64,000 nt of DNA from contig DASREM010000028.1 in assembly GCA_035652095.1 (NCBI GenBank), positions 434,001 through 498,000 on the forward strand, written 5' to 3'. The notes under the pieces are model-generated. The model had not been told where the DNA came from, did no database searches, and saw only the letters and a list, made by a program, of their open reading frames with translations. Shown piece after piece: positions 17,215 to 25,726 of the stretch (the first letter of the stretch is position 1; each line of letters begins with the position of its first letter). This DNA comes from DASREM01 sp035652095. Its GTDB lineage: Bacteria; Acidobacteriota; Terriglobia; Terriglobales; Acidobacteriaceae. Made by a program: the position numbers and the translations under genes.

Positions 17215-17724
17215 TTATTGGGCAGTCGGATAGGCCACGCAGGCCGCGACCGTCGATGGCGGTGGAGTTGACGCCGGCGGCGTCAGGCTGCGCAACACCC
17301 CATCGGAGATGGTGCAGAAATTCCGCACCCCGCTCAGGTTGAACATTTGCGCCGCACTGCCGGCGACGAATGAAGAATTAGTCGTGCCGCCCGCGCCGCT
17401 GAAGCCAATAGCCACAAACGTGTAACCGCTCTTGACTCCGTTAGTGAGAACGTTGTCCAGAATGCACGCGGTCGTGGTGCTGGGAACGCAGCCGCTGGCG
17501 GGGCCGCCCAGGTTGGCCAGCAACGGCGCGTATCCTTGTGTGGGATAAGCCGACGCGTACGCTACTTCCGCAGTTGCGATCTTGCGAACCGAGTCAGCCG
17601 CAGATGCCTCATTCGCTGCAATGCGAGCCCGAAGCAAATTTGGGATCGCCATCGCGGCAATAATCAAGATGATTGCCACTACGATCAGTAACTCAATGAG
17701 AGAAAAGCCGTTTGGGCGCTTCAT
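17215..17724 (-). CDS. pilA: Type IV major-type pilin, divergent paralogue
   Basis: A 169-residue prepilin. After the short leader MKRPNG the class III peptidase site is perfect: G|FSLIELLIVVAIILIIAA, with Phe+1 and Glu+5, then AIPNLLRARIAANEASA. The C-terminal domain has two cysteine pairs (near GCVPSTTTACI, and NFC with the terminal AAC) able to form disulfides. The start at 17724 gives the normal short leader and is preceded by AAAGGGG; the frame is open to 17763 but that extension is not needed. It shares the helix with the two pilins at 19804-21206 but its globular domain has diverged and ends in a Pro-rich tail. A sigma-54 promoter match lies 35-50 bases upstream. Confidence 0.92.
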   Translation of the reverse strand: MKRPNGFSLIELLIVVAIILIIAAMAIPNLLRARIAANEASAADSVRKIATAEVAYASAYPTQGYAPLLANLGGPASGCVPSTTTACILDNVLTNGVKSGYTFVAIGFSGAGGTTNSSFVAGSAAQMFNLSGVRNFCTISDGVLRSLTPPASTPPPSTVAACVAYPTAQ

Positions 17725-17758
17725 GCTCGAGACCCCTTTTATCATCCACGATTGTTGT

Positions 17759-17774
17759 AGCAAGTCGCTCGCCA
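17759..17774 (-). promoter_or_regulatory. Sigma-54 (-24/-12) promoter for the pilin gene
   Basis: On the minus strand the site reads TGGCGAG-CGAC-TTGCT. It has the GG and GC dinucleotides exactly ten bases apart, plus full TGGC and TTGCT blocks of the RpoN consensus. The predicted start of transcription leaves a short leader of about 20-25 bases before the ATG at 17724. RpoN control of pilin genes is known in Pseudomonas, Myxococcus and Geobacter. No RpoN activator gene lies in the window. Confidence 0.65.
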
Positions 17775-17951
17775 GTTTCGCCGCTCGGTAGCTTCTGATT
17801 GAAGCCCTCTATGTTGCTCAATTTACAGAGGTTGAAAGTATCTCTGGCCAGAGGCGGCGATCCCATGCCGCACGCCGACAGGATTTGTCGCCCAAGTCGA
17901 CACAAATTGGCAAGCCTAAGTCGAATTGAGACGGTCTCGTTCAGTATCGAA

Positions 17952-19709
17952 CTATGGGTGAATCGCAACGGCAGGTTGCAGATGGGCTTGTGCCTGCAGG
18001 AAGGCTACTTGGACGGCCGAGTTTTCCGGATCCAGCGCCAGTTCCATGCGGAATTGATCCCGCGCCGCGCCCCAGTCGTTCCTCCAGGACAGTACCTTGC
18101 CCAGCGTGTAGTGCAATCCGGGCCGGTCGGGGCTCGCCGCAATGCCTTGCTTCAACGCGGTTGCTGCATCGGCATATTGTTCAAGTTGGATTTGCGTCAT
18201 GGCCAGGCACTGATAGAGATCCCCACGAGTTGGGTTCACGTGAATCGCTCGCTGGTAAAAACCTTCGGCCAAGGAGTAGCGGTGAAGTTGAAATGAAGCG
18301 GCGCCCGCAAGGGAGAGCAGGTTTACGGAGTCCGGTTCCTCGTTCAAACCTCGCTGAGCCAGCACGAGCGCCTCGTTGTAGCGCTCTCTCCTTTGCAGCT
18401 CCACCCCAAGGTTGATGGCCGCTGTGACGTTGTGCGGCGCCACTTGGACAGCGCGCTGAAAGAGGGAGTAGTTGTTCTCCCAAATCTTGACTTGCCGGCG
18501 GATGACCACGGTTCCCGTCATCATCAGAAGGGCGAAGCCTACGTATGCGGTTTTCATGGTCCACGGACGACCACTGCACGCCTTGATTGCCAACCCAGCC
18601 AGGAGGCAAACTGCGACGGACGGAAGATATAGGTAACGGTCGGAGATTCCTTCGTACTTGGGTGCGGCTACGAAGGCTGCAAGGGCCGGAGCGAGGGTCA
18701 GCACAAACCACGCAACACTGAACCACAGACGATTCAGCCTGCCACGCGACCGTATGGCACCCAGCGTGATTGTCCCGCCCAGCAACACCAAAGTCGGCGC
18801 GATGAATCGCAACGACGCGACGGAGTAAACATAGTGAGCGTCATAGAGCGGACTCATGCCCAATGGCCAAACACTCATGCGGATGTAGAACCACACCACC
18901 GAGGGCAACGTGAGGAGCGCTTCGCGGAGCGGCACCGTGGAAATACGGTGAGCGAGGCCATGAAGAATCTCAAAACGCAATACAAGGTAAGCAGCCAACA
19001 CTGTGAAATACGGCCATATTCTGCGAAGAGCCGGCGCAATCGAGGATGGCCCTCGGTCCACATACTCATACCCGAGCAACAGTATCGGAAGCCCGACCGC
19101 CGTCTCCTTGGTGAGCAAGGCAGCAGCGTAGAAAGCAAGAGATGCCAGCCATGCCAGTTTGGACATGGAATGTTCGCGATACCTCAGGTAGCAGAGGAAT
19201 GCGGCCAGGAACCATGCTGCACAAAGCGGCTCCGTAACCGACGATACCCACGCGACGGATTCAACCTGAATGGGGTGCAGAGCAAACAGTGTCGCCGCCG
19301 CCATTGCCGGCCATAAACTGAGCAGGAGGCGGCGCGCGAGCGCAAATACCAGCCCCGTCACCAGGAGGTGAACTAGCAGCGTGGTCAAATGCCAGCCCCA
19401 GGGTTCATGCGAAAAAATCGAGTTGTTCAGGAAGAACCAGATCAACACCAGGGGGCGGTAAAGGTTGGCTGGAGTGCCCGGCACATGCGCCCAGAAGTGC
19501 TGCGTGAAATATGCGGGAATCAGTCGCCAGGAATCGAGGCGAGTATTTTGAACGATCTGGAAAATATCGTCATAAACGAAGCCAAACCTGGTGACCGGAG
19601 CGTAGACAAAATACGTCGCAGTGAGAACCAGCAAGATTCCAATTCGGCCGGCAGCTTTCCCGAAGGGGAAGTGGTGCCCTTGGCTTGGCGTCGGTTGGGT
19701 TGGGCTCAC
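17952..19709 (-). CDS. TMTC-like GT-C glycosyltransferase with C-terminal TPR repeats
   Basis: A 585-residue protein. About ten transmembrane helices fill residues 20-400. A GT-C style acidic motif sits in the first external loop (FGFVYDDIFQIVQNTRLDSW), followed by LYRPLVLIWFFLNN and ALHPIQVESVAWVSS. The last 170 residues are TPR repeats (NLGVELQRRERYNEALVLA, LSLAGAASFQLHRYSLAEGF, LAMTQIQLEQYADAATAL). This order matches bacterial relatives of TMTC protein O-mannosyltransferases. The GTG start at 19709 is preferred because the in-frame codons further up fall inside the terminator of the upstream pilin. Its place between pilin genes suggests pilin glycosylation, which is inference. Confidence 0.72.
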   Translation of the reverse strand: MSPTQPTPSQGHHFPFGKAAGRIGILLVLTATYFVYAPVTRFGFVYDDIFQIVQNTRLDSWRLIPAYFTQHFWAHVPGTPANLYRPLVLIWFFLNNSIFSHEPWGWHLTTLLVHLLVTGLVFALARRLLLSLWPAMAAATLFALHPIQVESVAWVSSVTEPLCAAWFLAAFLCYLRYREHSMSKLAWLASLAFYAAALLTKETAVGLPILLLGYEYVDRGPSSIAPALRRIWPYFTVLAAYLVLRFEILHGLAHRISTVPLREALLTLPSVVWFYIRMSVWPLGMSPLYDAHYVYSVASLRFIAPTLVLLGGTITLGAIRSRGRLNRLWFSVAWFVLTLAPALAAFVAAPKYEGISDRYLYLPSVAVCLLAGLAIKACSGRPWTMKTAYVGFALLMMTGTVVIRRQVKIWENNYSLFQRAVQVAPHNVTAAINLGVELQRRERYNEALVLAQRGLNEEPDSVNLLSLAGAASFQLHRYSLAEGFYQRAIHVNPTRGDLYQCLAMTQIQLEQYADAATALKQGIAASPDRPGLHYTLGKVLSWRNDWGAARDQFRMELALDPENSAVQVAFLQAQAHLQPAVAIHP

Positions 19710-19733
19710 GATGTTTTCCAAAATTGGCAAATG

Positions 19734-19767
19734 AAAAAAGAAAAGCGCCGGACGATGTATCCGGCGC
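19734..19767 (-). terminator. Intrinsic terminator of the 19804-20337 pilin gene
   Basis: On the minus strand an 8-bp stem (GCGCCGGA with TCCGGCGC) and 7-base loop are followed by TTTTCTTTTTT. It lies about 37 bases beyond the pilin stop. It decides the start of the next gene, which must lie downstream of it. Confidence 0.88.
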
Positions 19768-19803
19768 CTCAAGCTTGTACCTTTTCGAGGTACTCAGACA
19801 AGC

Positions 19804-20337
19804 TTATTGCAACACTGACCAAGGGTTGCAAGTCGCGTTGACCGAAATCGGAGTGGACTGGCCGGTCGGCACCTGGAAGTGCAGAACGCCGTCTTCCGTC
19901 GAGCAGAAATCGCGCACACCGGTCTGGTTGAATACTGCCGCCGAGGTACCGATGGTGTAGCTCAGGAAGAGCGTACCGCCGGCGCCTTGGGTTGCACCCA
20001 GAGCGTAGTAGTAGCCGCTTTTCGCGGTACCGGCCGTGATGGCATTGGACAGAACGCTGTCAATCAAGCAAGCGTTGGTCTGGGTCGGAACACCGCAAAC
20101 GGTGCCGGCCGCGCCCGGTCCAAGGGATCCCAGCGTGCTGGCGTATCCGTAGGTCGGGTAAGCAGATTGATAAGTGACTTCGGCTGTGTTGATGGTCCGG
20201 ATCGAGCTCACCGCGGACGACTCGTTGGCAGCAATACGTGCGCGCAGCAAGTTCGGAATGGCGATCGCGGCGATGATCAAAATGATCGCGACCACGATCA
20301 GCAACTCGATTAATGAAAAGCCTTTCTGTTTCCGCAT
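19804..20337 (-). CDS. pilA: Type IV major-type pilin, copy 1 of a near-identical pair
   Basis: A 177-residue prepilin with leader MRKQKG and site G|FSLIELLIVVAIILIIAA. The helix runs on as AIPNLLRARIAANESSA. Four cysteines lie in the globular part (C-x8-C in the middle, then NQTGVRDFC and NATCNPW). The start at 20337 gives the normal leader and has AGAGGG upstream. It differs from copy 2 (20673-21206) at only four residues: Leu/Met, Tyr/Phe, Ile/Val and Asp/Asn. It has its own terminator and a possible sigma-54 site, so each copy is a separate transcription unit. Confidence 0.93.
   Translation of the reverse strand: MRKQKGFSLIELLIVVAIILIIAAIAIPNLLRARIAANESSAVSSIRTINTAEVTYQSAYPTYGYASTLGSLGPGAAGTVCGVPTQTNACLIDSVLSNAITAGTAKSGYYYALGATQGAGGTLFLSYTIGTSAAVFNQTGVRDFCSTEDGVLHFQVPTGQSTPISVNATCNPWSVLQ
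19814..20337 (-). repeat. Tandem gene duplication, copy 1 (pilin)
   Basis: This 524-base stretch repeats at an offset of exactly 869 bases (20683-21206) without gaps. Similarity stops at the start codon on one side and in the last codons on the other. Confidence 0.9.
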
Positions 20338-20399
20338 CTCGTTTTCCCTCTTCTCCATTACGTTATATGGTCTCTATGGACCGAATTGCTGATTATGTT

Positions 20400-20415
20400 C
20401 GCATTTTATCGGCCA
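20400..20415 (-). promoter_or_regulatory. Possible sigma-54 promoter for pilin copy 1
   Basis: On the minus strand the site reads TGGCCGATAAAATGCG. GG and GC are ten bases apart and the -24 block TGGC is complete, but the -12 block is ATGCG rather than TTGCA. It lies 63 bases before the start codon. It is weaker than the site at 17759-17774. Confidence 0.4.
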
Positions 20416-20622
20416 CCGCCCATAGTTACCAAGGGGAGTGGTCCGGAAAACCGTACCTGCTTTATTTTCAGTCCCGATGAGCACGCCCGTTACCTGGCCT
20501 AGTAGCCCCAGGGCGCGAATTGCCGCCAGCTTTTGTCTCTTCCAATGACAAGTTGTGTCAATTTGTGAATTCCAGGGCGGCTTCTTGTCTCTTTATGGAA
20601 CGCGCGATGGGACGTCTCTTGC

Positions 20623-20654
20623 AAAAAAAAACACCAGGCGCAGGGGCCTGGTGT
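20623..20654 (-). terminator. Intrinsic terminator of pilin copy 2
   Basis: On the minus strand a perfect 9-bp stem (ACACCAGGC with GCCTGGTGT) and 6-base loop are followed by eight T residues, 18 bases after the stop codon. Confidence 0.9.
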
Positions 20655-20672
20655 CTTCGTGGTTTTCTGACT

Positions 20673-21206
20673 TTACTGCAGTACTGACCAAGGGTTGCAA
20701 GTCGCGTTGACCGAAATCGGAGTGGACTGGCCGGTTGGCACCTGGAAGTGCAGAACGCCGTCTTCCGTCGAGCAGAAGTTGCGAACGCCGGTCTGGTTGA
20801 AGACTGCCGCCGAGGTACCAACGGTGTAGCTCAGAAAGAGCGTACCGCCGGCGCCCTGTGTCGCACCCAACGCATAGAAGTACCCGCTCTTGGCGGTACC
20901 GGCCGTGATGGCGTTGGACAGAACGCTGTCAATCAAGCAAGCGTTGGTCTGGGTCGGAACACCGCAAACGGTGCCGGCCGCGCCGGGTCCAAGGGATCCC
21001 ATGGTGCTGGCGTATCCATAGGTCGGGTACGCGGACTGATAGGTGACTTCAGCTGTGTTGATGGTACGGATTGAACTTACTGCGGACGATTCGTTGGCAG
21101 CAATACGTGCGCGCAGCAGGTTCGGAATGGCGATCGCGGCGATGATCAAAATGATCGCGACCACAATCAGCAACTCGATTAATGAAAAGCCCTTCTGTTT
21201 CCGCAT
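20673..21206 (-). CDS. pilA: Type IV major-type pilin, copy 2 of a near-identical pair
   Basis: A 177-residue prepilin with leader MRKQKG, a perfect peptidase site and the same four cysteines as copy 1, from which it differs at four residues. An AGGA ribosome site lies about nine bases before the ATG. The promoter region differs from copy 1. A TGGC block near 21270 is followed at the right distance by GT instead of GC, so a sigma-54 site is doubtful. Near-identity suggests recent duplication or continuing gene conversion. Confidence 0.93.
   Translation of the reverse strand: MRKQKGFSLIELLIVVAIILIIAAIAIPNLLRARIAANESSAVSSIRTINTAEVTYQSAYPTYGYASTMGSLGPGAAGTVCGVPTQTNACLIDSVLSNAITAGTAKSGYFYALGATQGAGGTLFLSYTVGTSAAVFNQTGVRNFCSTEDGVLHFQVPTGQSTPISVNATCNPWSVLQ
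20683..21206 (-). repeat. Tandem gene duplication, copy 2 (pilin)
   Basis: Second copy of the repeat at 19814-20337. Most differences are silent third-position changes. Confidence 0.9.
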
Positions 21207-21457
21207 TCTAAATTCCTCGTCTCTCCGAATGTTTTGACCGCCTTGCTGGCAAGATATAGAACAGATGGATGGCCAAAGACATCGAAATCTGGGTCAAGTG
21301 GTTACCTTTGGTTAACTAATGCTGTCTCAACACTTTTGACCCGAGGAAGGTAACCGGGTCGCTGAGGTGCAGAGACGCTTGCGATCTGGAAACGACAAAT
21401 TCCGTTATCTTGATGGCAGGTTGCGGCAACTGGACCCGAGTCGACGCGGACCTTTTT

Positions 21458-22552
21458 ATGAAGCCTAGCTCCCAAAATCTCGAGATTGACGCCGATATTG
21501 CACGGGCATGGTCGGTGCCTGCTCCATTCTATGCCGATCCCGCAGTGTTCTCCAGCGAACAAGAAAAGATCTTTCGTCGCGCTTGGCAGGTGGTCGGACA
21601 CAAAGATTCACTCTCCCAACCAGGCGATTTCTTTACCACCGAACTTTGCAACGAACCCTTGCTTCTGGTACGAGGTACGAATGGAGTGTTGCGCGGTTTT
21701 TACAATGTCTGCCGCCACCGGGCCGGGCCCCCCGCAGAAGGCTGCGGATCGCGCAAGGTTTTCCGCTGCGGGTACCACGGCTGGACCTATGCCCTCGACG
21801 GCACCCTCATCAGCGCGCCCGAGGTCGAAGGCGTGCAAGACTTTGACGCCAAAGATTTCGCTCTTACTCCGGTGCGGGTCGAGGAATGGTTTAACCTGAT
21901 TTTCGTCAACCTGGATCCTGATGCTCCTCCGCTGCTCGCGACGCTTGGCGAAATGCCGCAACAGGCGGAGCGATTTGATTTCCGGAGCATGAAGCGCTTT
22001 GAGCGCCGCACCTACGACATGAATTGCAATTGGAAGACCTACGTTGACAATTATCTCGAAGGCTACCATTTGCCGAGCGTGCATCCCGGACTGAACCGCG
22101 AGTTGGACTACAACGCCTACACCGTCGAGACCCAAAAAAATTACGTGAGGCAGTTCAGCCCCATTCGCGGCCTGCAGGCCGGGGACACGGTCCCGCGCCG
22201 CTACCGGCAGGCCCGGGTAGATCTGACTGCGGATTATTTTTGGGTCTTTCCCAACTGGATGCTGAACTGCTACCCCGACAATGTCTCACTGAACATCGTT
22301 GTCCCGCTTGCAACCGAGCGCACGCTGGCAATTTTTGAATGGTATCTGCCGGAAACAGAGCAGGGCGGCGCTGCCGCGAAAGCCTCGGTTGAGTTCAGCC
22401 ACCAGATTCAGGTGGAAGATGTCGCCATCTGCGAGGCGGTGCAGAAAAACCTGCGTTCGCGAAGTTACCAGCGCGGACGCTACAGCATCAAGCAAGAGAC
22501 AGGTGTGCACGCCTTCCATCGCATGTACGCCGATTGGATGAACGCAGAATGA
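21458..22552 (+). CDS. Rieske 2Fe-2S aromatic-ring hydroxylase-type oxygenase, alpha subunit
   Basis: A 364-residue protein from the ATG at 21458 (an in-frame TTG at 21410 would add 16 residues; neither has a good ribosome site). The Rieske ligands are visible as CRH at 85-87 and CGYH at 104-107. The catalytic domain has NYLEGYHLPSVHPGL with iron ligands His204 and His209, and an Asp in the later helix VEDVAICEAV. Such enzymes hydroxylate or N/O-demethylate small molecules using electrons from a separate reductase; none is nearby. It is followed after ten bases by the GerW gene, so the two are probably cotranscribed. The substrate is unknown. Confidence 0.85.
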   Translation: MKPSSQNLEIDADIARAWSVPAPFYADPAVFSSEQEKIFRRAWQVVGHKDSLSQPGDFFTTELCNEPLLLVRGTNGVLRGFYNVCRHRAGPPAEGCGSRKVFRCGYHGWTYALDGTLISAPEVEGVQDFDAKDFALTPVRVEEWFNLIFVNLDPDAPPLLATLGEMPQQAERFDFRSMKRFERRTYDMNCNWKTYVDNYLEGYHLPSVHPGLNRELDYNAYTVETQKNYVRQFSPIRGLQAGDTVPRRYRQARVDLTADYFWVFPNWMLNCYPDNVSLNIVVPLATERTLAIFEWYLPETEQGGAAAKASVEFSHQIQVEDVAICEAVQKNLRSRSYQRGRYSIKQETGVHAFHRMYADWMNAE

Positions 22553-22562
22553 GGAGCATAAA

Positions 22563-22913
22563 ATGAGCAGCCTCGCTTTGATGCAATCGTTGCATGAGAA
22601 CCTGTCGAGCCGAGCCCAGGTGAGGAGTGTTTTCGGGGACCCGGTGGCTGCGGGTGAGAAAACGATTATTCCCGTTGCCAAAATCGCTTATGGTTTCGGC
22701 GCCGGGGCTGGCACCGGCGGGGTGGGCGACACGCGGGCCAAAGGAGAGGGCGGCGGCGGTGGCGGCGGAGTGCGCGCCATCCCTGTCGGGGTGTTCGAAG
22801 TTGGCCCGCAGGGCACCCGCTTTGTCGCGGTCCACGACCGCAAGAAGCAGCTTGCCACTCTATTTCTGGGCGCGACCCTGGGGGTTCTGCTGTTCAGACG
22901 GCGAGGGCGCTGA
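22563..22913 (+). CDS. GerW/YtfJ-family protein
   Basis: A 116-residue protein. It has the family core: VFGDPVAAGEKTIIPVAKIA, YGFGAGAGTG and a long glycine run, then VRAIPVGVFEVGPQGTRFV. A short hydrophobic C-terminus follows (LATLFLGATLGVLLF). The family was named after a Bacillus spore germination protein but is widespread in non-sporulating bacteria, where its role is unknown. A GAGGAG ribosome site precedes the ATG. No other sporulation gene is seen, so spore function is not implied. Confidence 0.75.
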   Translation: MSSLALMQSLHENLSSRAQVRSVFGDPVAAGEKTIIPVAKIAYGFGAGAGTGGVGDTRAKGEGGGGGGGVRAIPVGVFEVGPQGTRFVAVHDRKKQLATLFLGATLGVLLFRRRGR

Positions 22914-23029
22914 AGCCCGGTTCCGACTGACACAGACTCGTGTGACGGCGGTCACTGCTTGAGGTTCAGGGGCGGCGGAGAATTTCCCAATCCTGACGGG
23001 CCCGTTCTCATCTCTCGAGGAGGCCGTTT

Positions 23030-24934
23030 ATGAGTATCGCCGCATCTGCCGGCAACATCTCGAACCTGCTTGCCGTTGACACCGAATATCCGTCCCCCAT
23101 GATTGTCGCCGGAACCTGCCGCCAGCAGGAATTTGCCGCCGACTATCGCCGTTCCATCGAGAGCCCGGGAGTGTTCTGGGGCGAGTACGCCAGGAATTTC
23201 CAATGGTCCCGGCCCTGGGAAAAAGTCTTTGAGTTTGATGGCGTCCATCATCAGTGGTTCCTCGGAGCCAGGACCAACATCACCGTCAATGCGCTGGATC
23301 GCCATGCGCACTCGGAGCGGCGCAACCGCGCGGCTTACATTTGGCTTGGCGAAGACGGCAGCGAACGCATCGTCACCTACGGCCAGCTGTACCGCATGGT
23401 GTGCCGCTTTGCCAATGGCCTGAAGTCGCTGGGCGTGAAAAAGGGCGACCGGGTCGTGATCTACATGCCTCTGACCATTGAAGGGGTGGTGGCCATGCTG
23501 GCATGCGCTCGGTTGGGCGCGATTCATTCCGTCGTTTACGCCGGGCTTGGGCACACCGCGCTGCGCGATCGGGTAGAAGATGCCCAGGCAAAGGTCGTGA
23601 TCGCCGGCGATGTCGGATTTCGCCGCGGCAAGACCGTGGCCTTGAAGCCTATCGTGGACGAGGCGGTGGATGGCCTCGATTTCGTGGAGAAAGTGGTGGT
23701 CTATTCCCGGCGCGCCGCCGAGATTTCCAGCAAACGTGAAATCGATTTTGCCGACTTGATGAAATTTCCGCCCGACTGTCCTGCGGAAGAGATGGACGCC
23801 GAAGACCCCCTGTTCCTTCTCTACACCTCCGGTTCCACCGGCAAGCCCAAGGGAGTGGTGCACGTCCACGGCGGATACATGGTGGCCACCACCTACTATC
23901 TGGAGACCTTTTACGACATCAACGACCGGGACATCTTCTGGTGCACCTCCGATATCGGGTGGATCGTGGGCCATTCCTATATCGTGTACGCGCCGCTGTG
24001 TGCGGGCGTGACCACGCTGTTCCGCGAGGGCGCGATTGACTTTCCCAATCCCGGTACGGCATGGGAGATCGTCGAGCGTTACGGTGTCAGCAAGATGTTT
24101 ACCGCTCCCACCGCCCTGCGCATGTTTATGCGCTACGGAGAAAAGTTTCCCGCAGGACATGACCTCACCAGCCTGAAATTCATCGCCTGCGCCGGAGAGC
24201 CCTTGAACCCGGAAGCCTGGCGCTGGGCGCAAACTCATCTGGCCGGGGATGGCGCGTGGGGATATGTTGTGGACAACTGGTGGCAGACCGAGCTAGGCGG
24301 CCCGGCGCTGGGCACCCCTCCTTCGATGGCCATGCGCCCCGGAAAGGCCGGCGTGTCGTTGCCGGGCTGTGAGGCGGACGTCGTTGACGAGGAGGGCCGG
24401 CCAACTCCCGCCGGCGTTGGTGGACGCCTGGTTTTGAAACGTCCGTATCCTTGCATGCTGCGCACGGTGTGGCGCAACCCGGCGCGCTATGAGCGAGATT
24501 GGCAACAGATCCCCGGTTGCTACGTGACCGGCGATGTTGCGGTCAAAGACAAAGATGGATACATCACGGTGCTCGGTCGCGCCGATGACGTCCTCAATGT
24601 TGCCGGGCACCGGATTGGCACGGCAGAAGTGGAGAGCGCGCTCGTGTCGCATCCAGCGGTGGCGGAGGCTGCGGCAATCGGAATCCCCGATCCGCTGAAG
24701 GGCGAAAGCATCAAGGTGTTCATTCAAACGCGCGCCGATTATGCGCCCTCCGAGGCCCTGTCGGCGGCATTGATCGAACATGTCAGGCGGGAACTGGGGC
24801 CTATTGCGACTCCCTCGGCGCTTGAGTTCGTGACCGCACTACCCAAGACGCGTTCAGGGAAGATCTTGCGTCGCTTCCTGAAGGCCAAGGAGACCGGAAC
24901 CGACACCGGGGACGTCTCCACGATGGAAGGTTAG
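23030..24934 (+). CDS. acsA: Acetyl-CoA synthetase (AMP-forming acetate-CoA ligase)
   Basis: A 634-residue ANL-superfamily ligase of normal length for acetyl-CoA synthetase. The P-loop is YTSGSTGKPKG, the substrate-pocket segment is VDNWWQTELGG with the Trp that restricts the pocket to short acids, and the hinge is YVTGDVAVKDKDGY. The C-terminal catalytic lysine lies in PKTRSGKILRR, the target of acetylation control in relatives. It makes acetyl-CoA from acetate, ATP and CoA in the cytoplasm. GAGGAGG lies at a good distance from the ATG. Propionate use cannot be excluded. Confidence 0.9.
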   Translation: MSIAASAGNISNLLAVDTEYPSPMIVAGTCRQQEFAADYRRSIESPGVFWGEYARNFQWSRPWEKVFEFDGVHHQWFLGARTNITVNALDRHAHSERRNRAAYIWLGEDGSERIVTYGQLYRMVCRFANGLKSLGVKKGDRVVIYMPLTIEGVVAMLACARLGAIHSVVYAGLGHTALRDRVEDAQAKVVIAGDVGFRRGKTVALKPIVDEAVDGLDFVEKVVVYSRRAAEISSKREIDFADLMKFPPDCPAEEMDAEDPLFLLYTSGSTGKPKGVVHVHGGYMVATTYYLETFYDINDRDIFWCTSDIGWIVGHSYIVYAPLCAGVTTLFREGAIDFPNPGTAWEIVERYGVSKMFTAPTALRMFMRYGEKFPAGHDLTSLKFIACAGEPLNPEAWRWAQTHLAGDGAWGYVVDNWWQTELGGPALGTPPSMAMRPGKAGVSLPGCEADVVDEEGRPTPAGVGGRLVLKRPYPCMLRTVWRNPARYERDWQQIPGCYVTGDVAVKDKDGYITVLGRADDVLNVAGHRIGTAEVESALVSHPAVAEAAAIGIPDPLKGESIKVFIQTRADYAPSEALSAALIEHVRRELGPIATPSALEFVTALPKTRSGKILRRFLKAKETGTDTGDVSTMEG

Positions 24935-24961
24935 TCGCATCCAACTTCGCGCTGCACGGAC

Positions 24962-25726
24962 TCAGCCTCCGGCCCCCACCATCACGACCGGCATGGTAGG
25001 AGTGGAGGAACCTTGCTCGGGTTCAATCGTGATGGCGAACGTCTTGGCTTCCACGCCCGCCGGCAGCGGCGGCTCGATCACCTGCGCGCTGCCGCGGGCA
25101 TCCGGCTTAAATACTCCTGCTGGAATCGGCGCTCCGCTGGTGGGGATGAGCCACAGCTCGTATGCTTTTTCCGGCGGCAACTTCGGCATGTTGCTGGCCA
25201 GGAAGATCAGGCTGGAGCGGTCTCGAACATAGATGGCTTTGCCTTGCGGTTGGGGCGGAGCGTTCGCAGCCACTACGGTAATGCGGAGAGCGTCGGAAGC
25301 GGTAAGGGTTTCGACCACCTCGCGGGCGCGCTGCAATTGTGCTTGCTGCTGAGCAGCCTGATTTTCCAGACGAGCGATGCTCTCGCGCAGATTGCGATTC
25401 TGAAGCCAGAAGCCCACCGCTATGATCGCCAGCGTCGCCGCTGCGAGCCACGGCACAAAACTCCACCAGTGACGCGTTCGAAGCGCCTGAGCCTGGCGCG
25501 GTTCGCGGGCCATGGCGTCAAGCAGCCGTTGCCGGCTTCGCTGCGGCGGTTTCGGCCCCAGCGCCGACAGCGCCATTAAAGACATGTCTCCCCTCAACCG
25601 TTGCAGTTCCGTGCTGCATGCCGGGCATTCCCGCAGATGCCCTTCCATCGCACTCCGCCCCTCTCCCTCCAGCACACCCAGAGCATAGAGAGCGAGGTCG
25701 TCGGCGAATTGTTCGTGCGTACTCAT
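24962..25726 (-). CDS. RskA-type anti-sigma factor
   Basis: A 254-residue protein. The N-terminal zinc-binding anti-sigma domain has HLRECPAC (His30, Cys34, Cys37). One transmembrane helix near 89-108 (VPWLAAATLAIIAVGFWL) and a coiled-coil segment follow. The periplasmic RskA domain has KAYELWLIPTSGAPIPAGVF. It should hold the ECF sigma factor at the membrane until a signal triggers release, usually by proteolysis. Its start overlaps the sigma gene stop by four bases. Confidence 0.88.
   Translation of the reverse strand: MSTHEQFADDLALYALGVLEGEGRSAMEGHLRECPACSTELQRLRGDMSLMALSALGPKPPQRSRQRLLDAMAREPRQAQALRTRHWWSFVPWLAAATLAIIAVGFWLQNRNLRESIARLENQAAQQQAQLQRAREVVETLTASDALRITVVAANAPPQPQGKAIYVRDRSSLIFLASNMPKLPPEKAYELWLIPTSGAPIPAGVFKPDARGSAQVIEPPLPAGVEAKTFAITIEPEQGSSTPTMPVVMVGAGG

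Larger units (their letters stand above)
20338..20672. other. Intergenic region between the two near-identical pilins
   Basis: 335 bases without a gene. From the right it holds the terminator of pilin copy 2 (20623-20654). A stretch of about 200 bases with no feature I can support follows, then a GG-N10-GC sigma-54-like site (20400-20415) and the AGAGGG ribosome site of copy 1. Its sequence does not resemble the region upstream of copy 2, so only the coding part is duplicated. Confidence 0.7.

Noticed and set aside
22952..24238. Long open frame on the minus strand opposite acetyl-CoA synthetase
   Set aside because: It is an antisense shadow of a fully conserved enzyme, without recognisable motifs.
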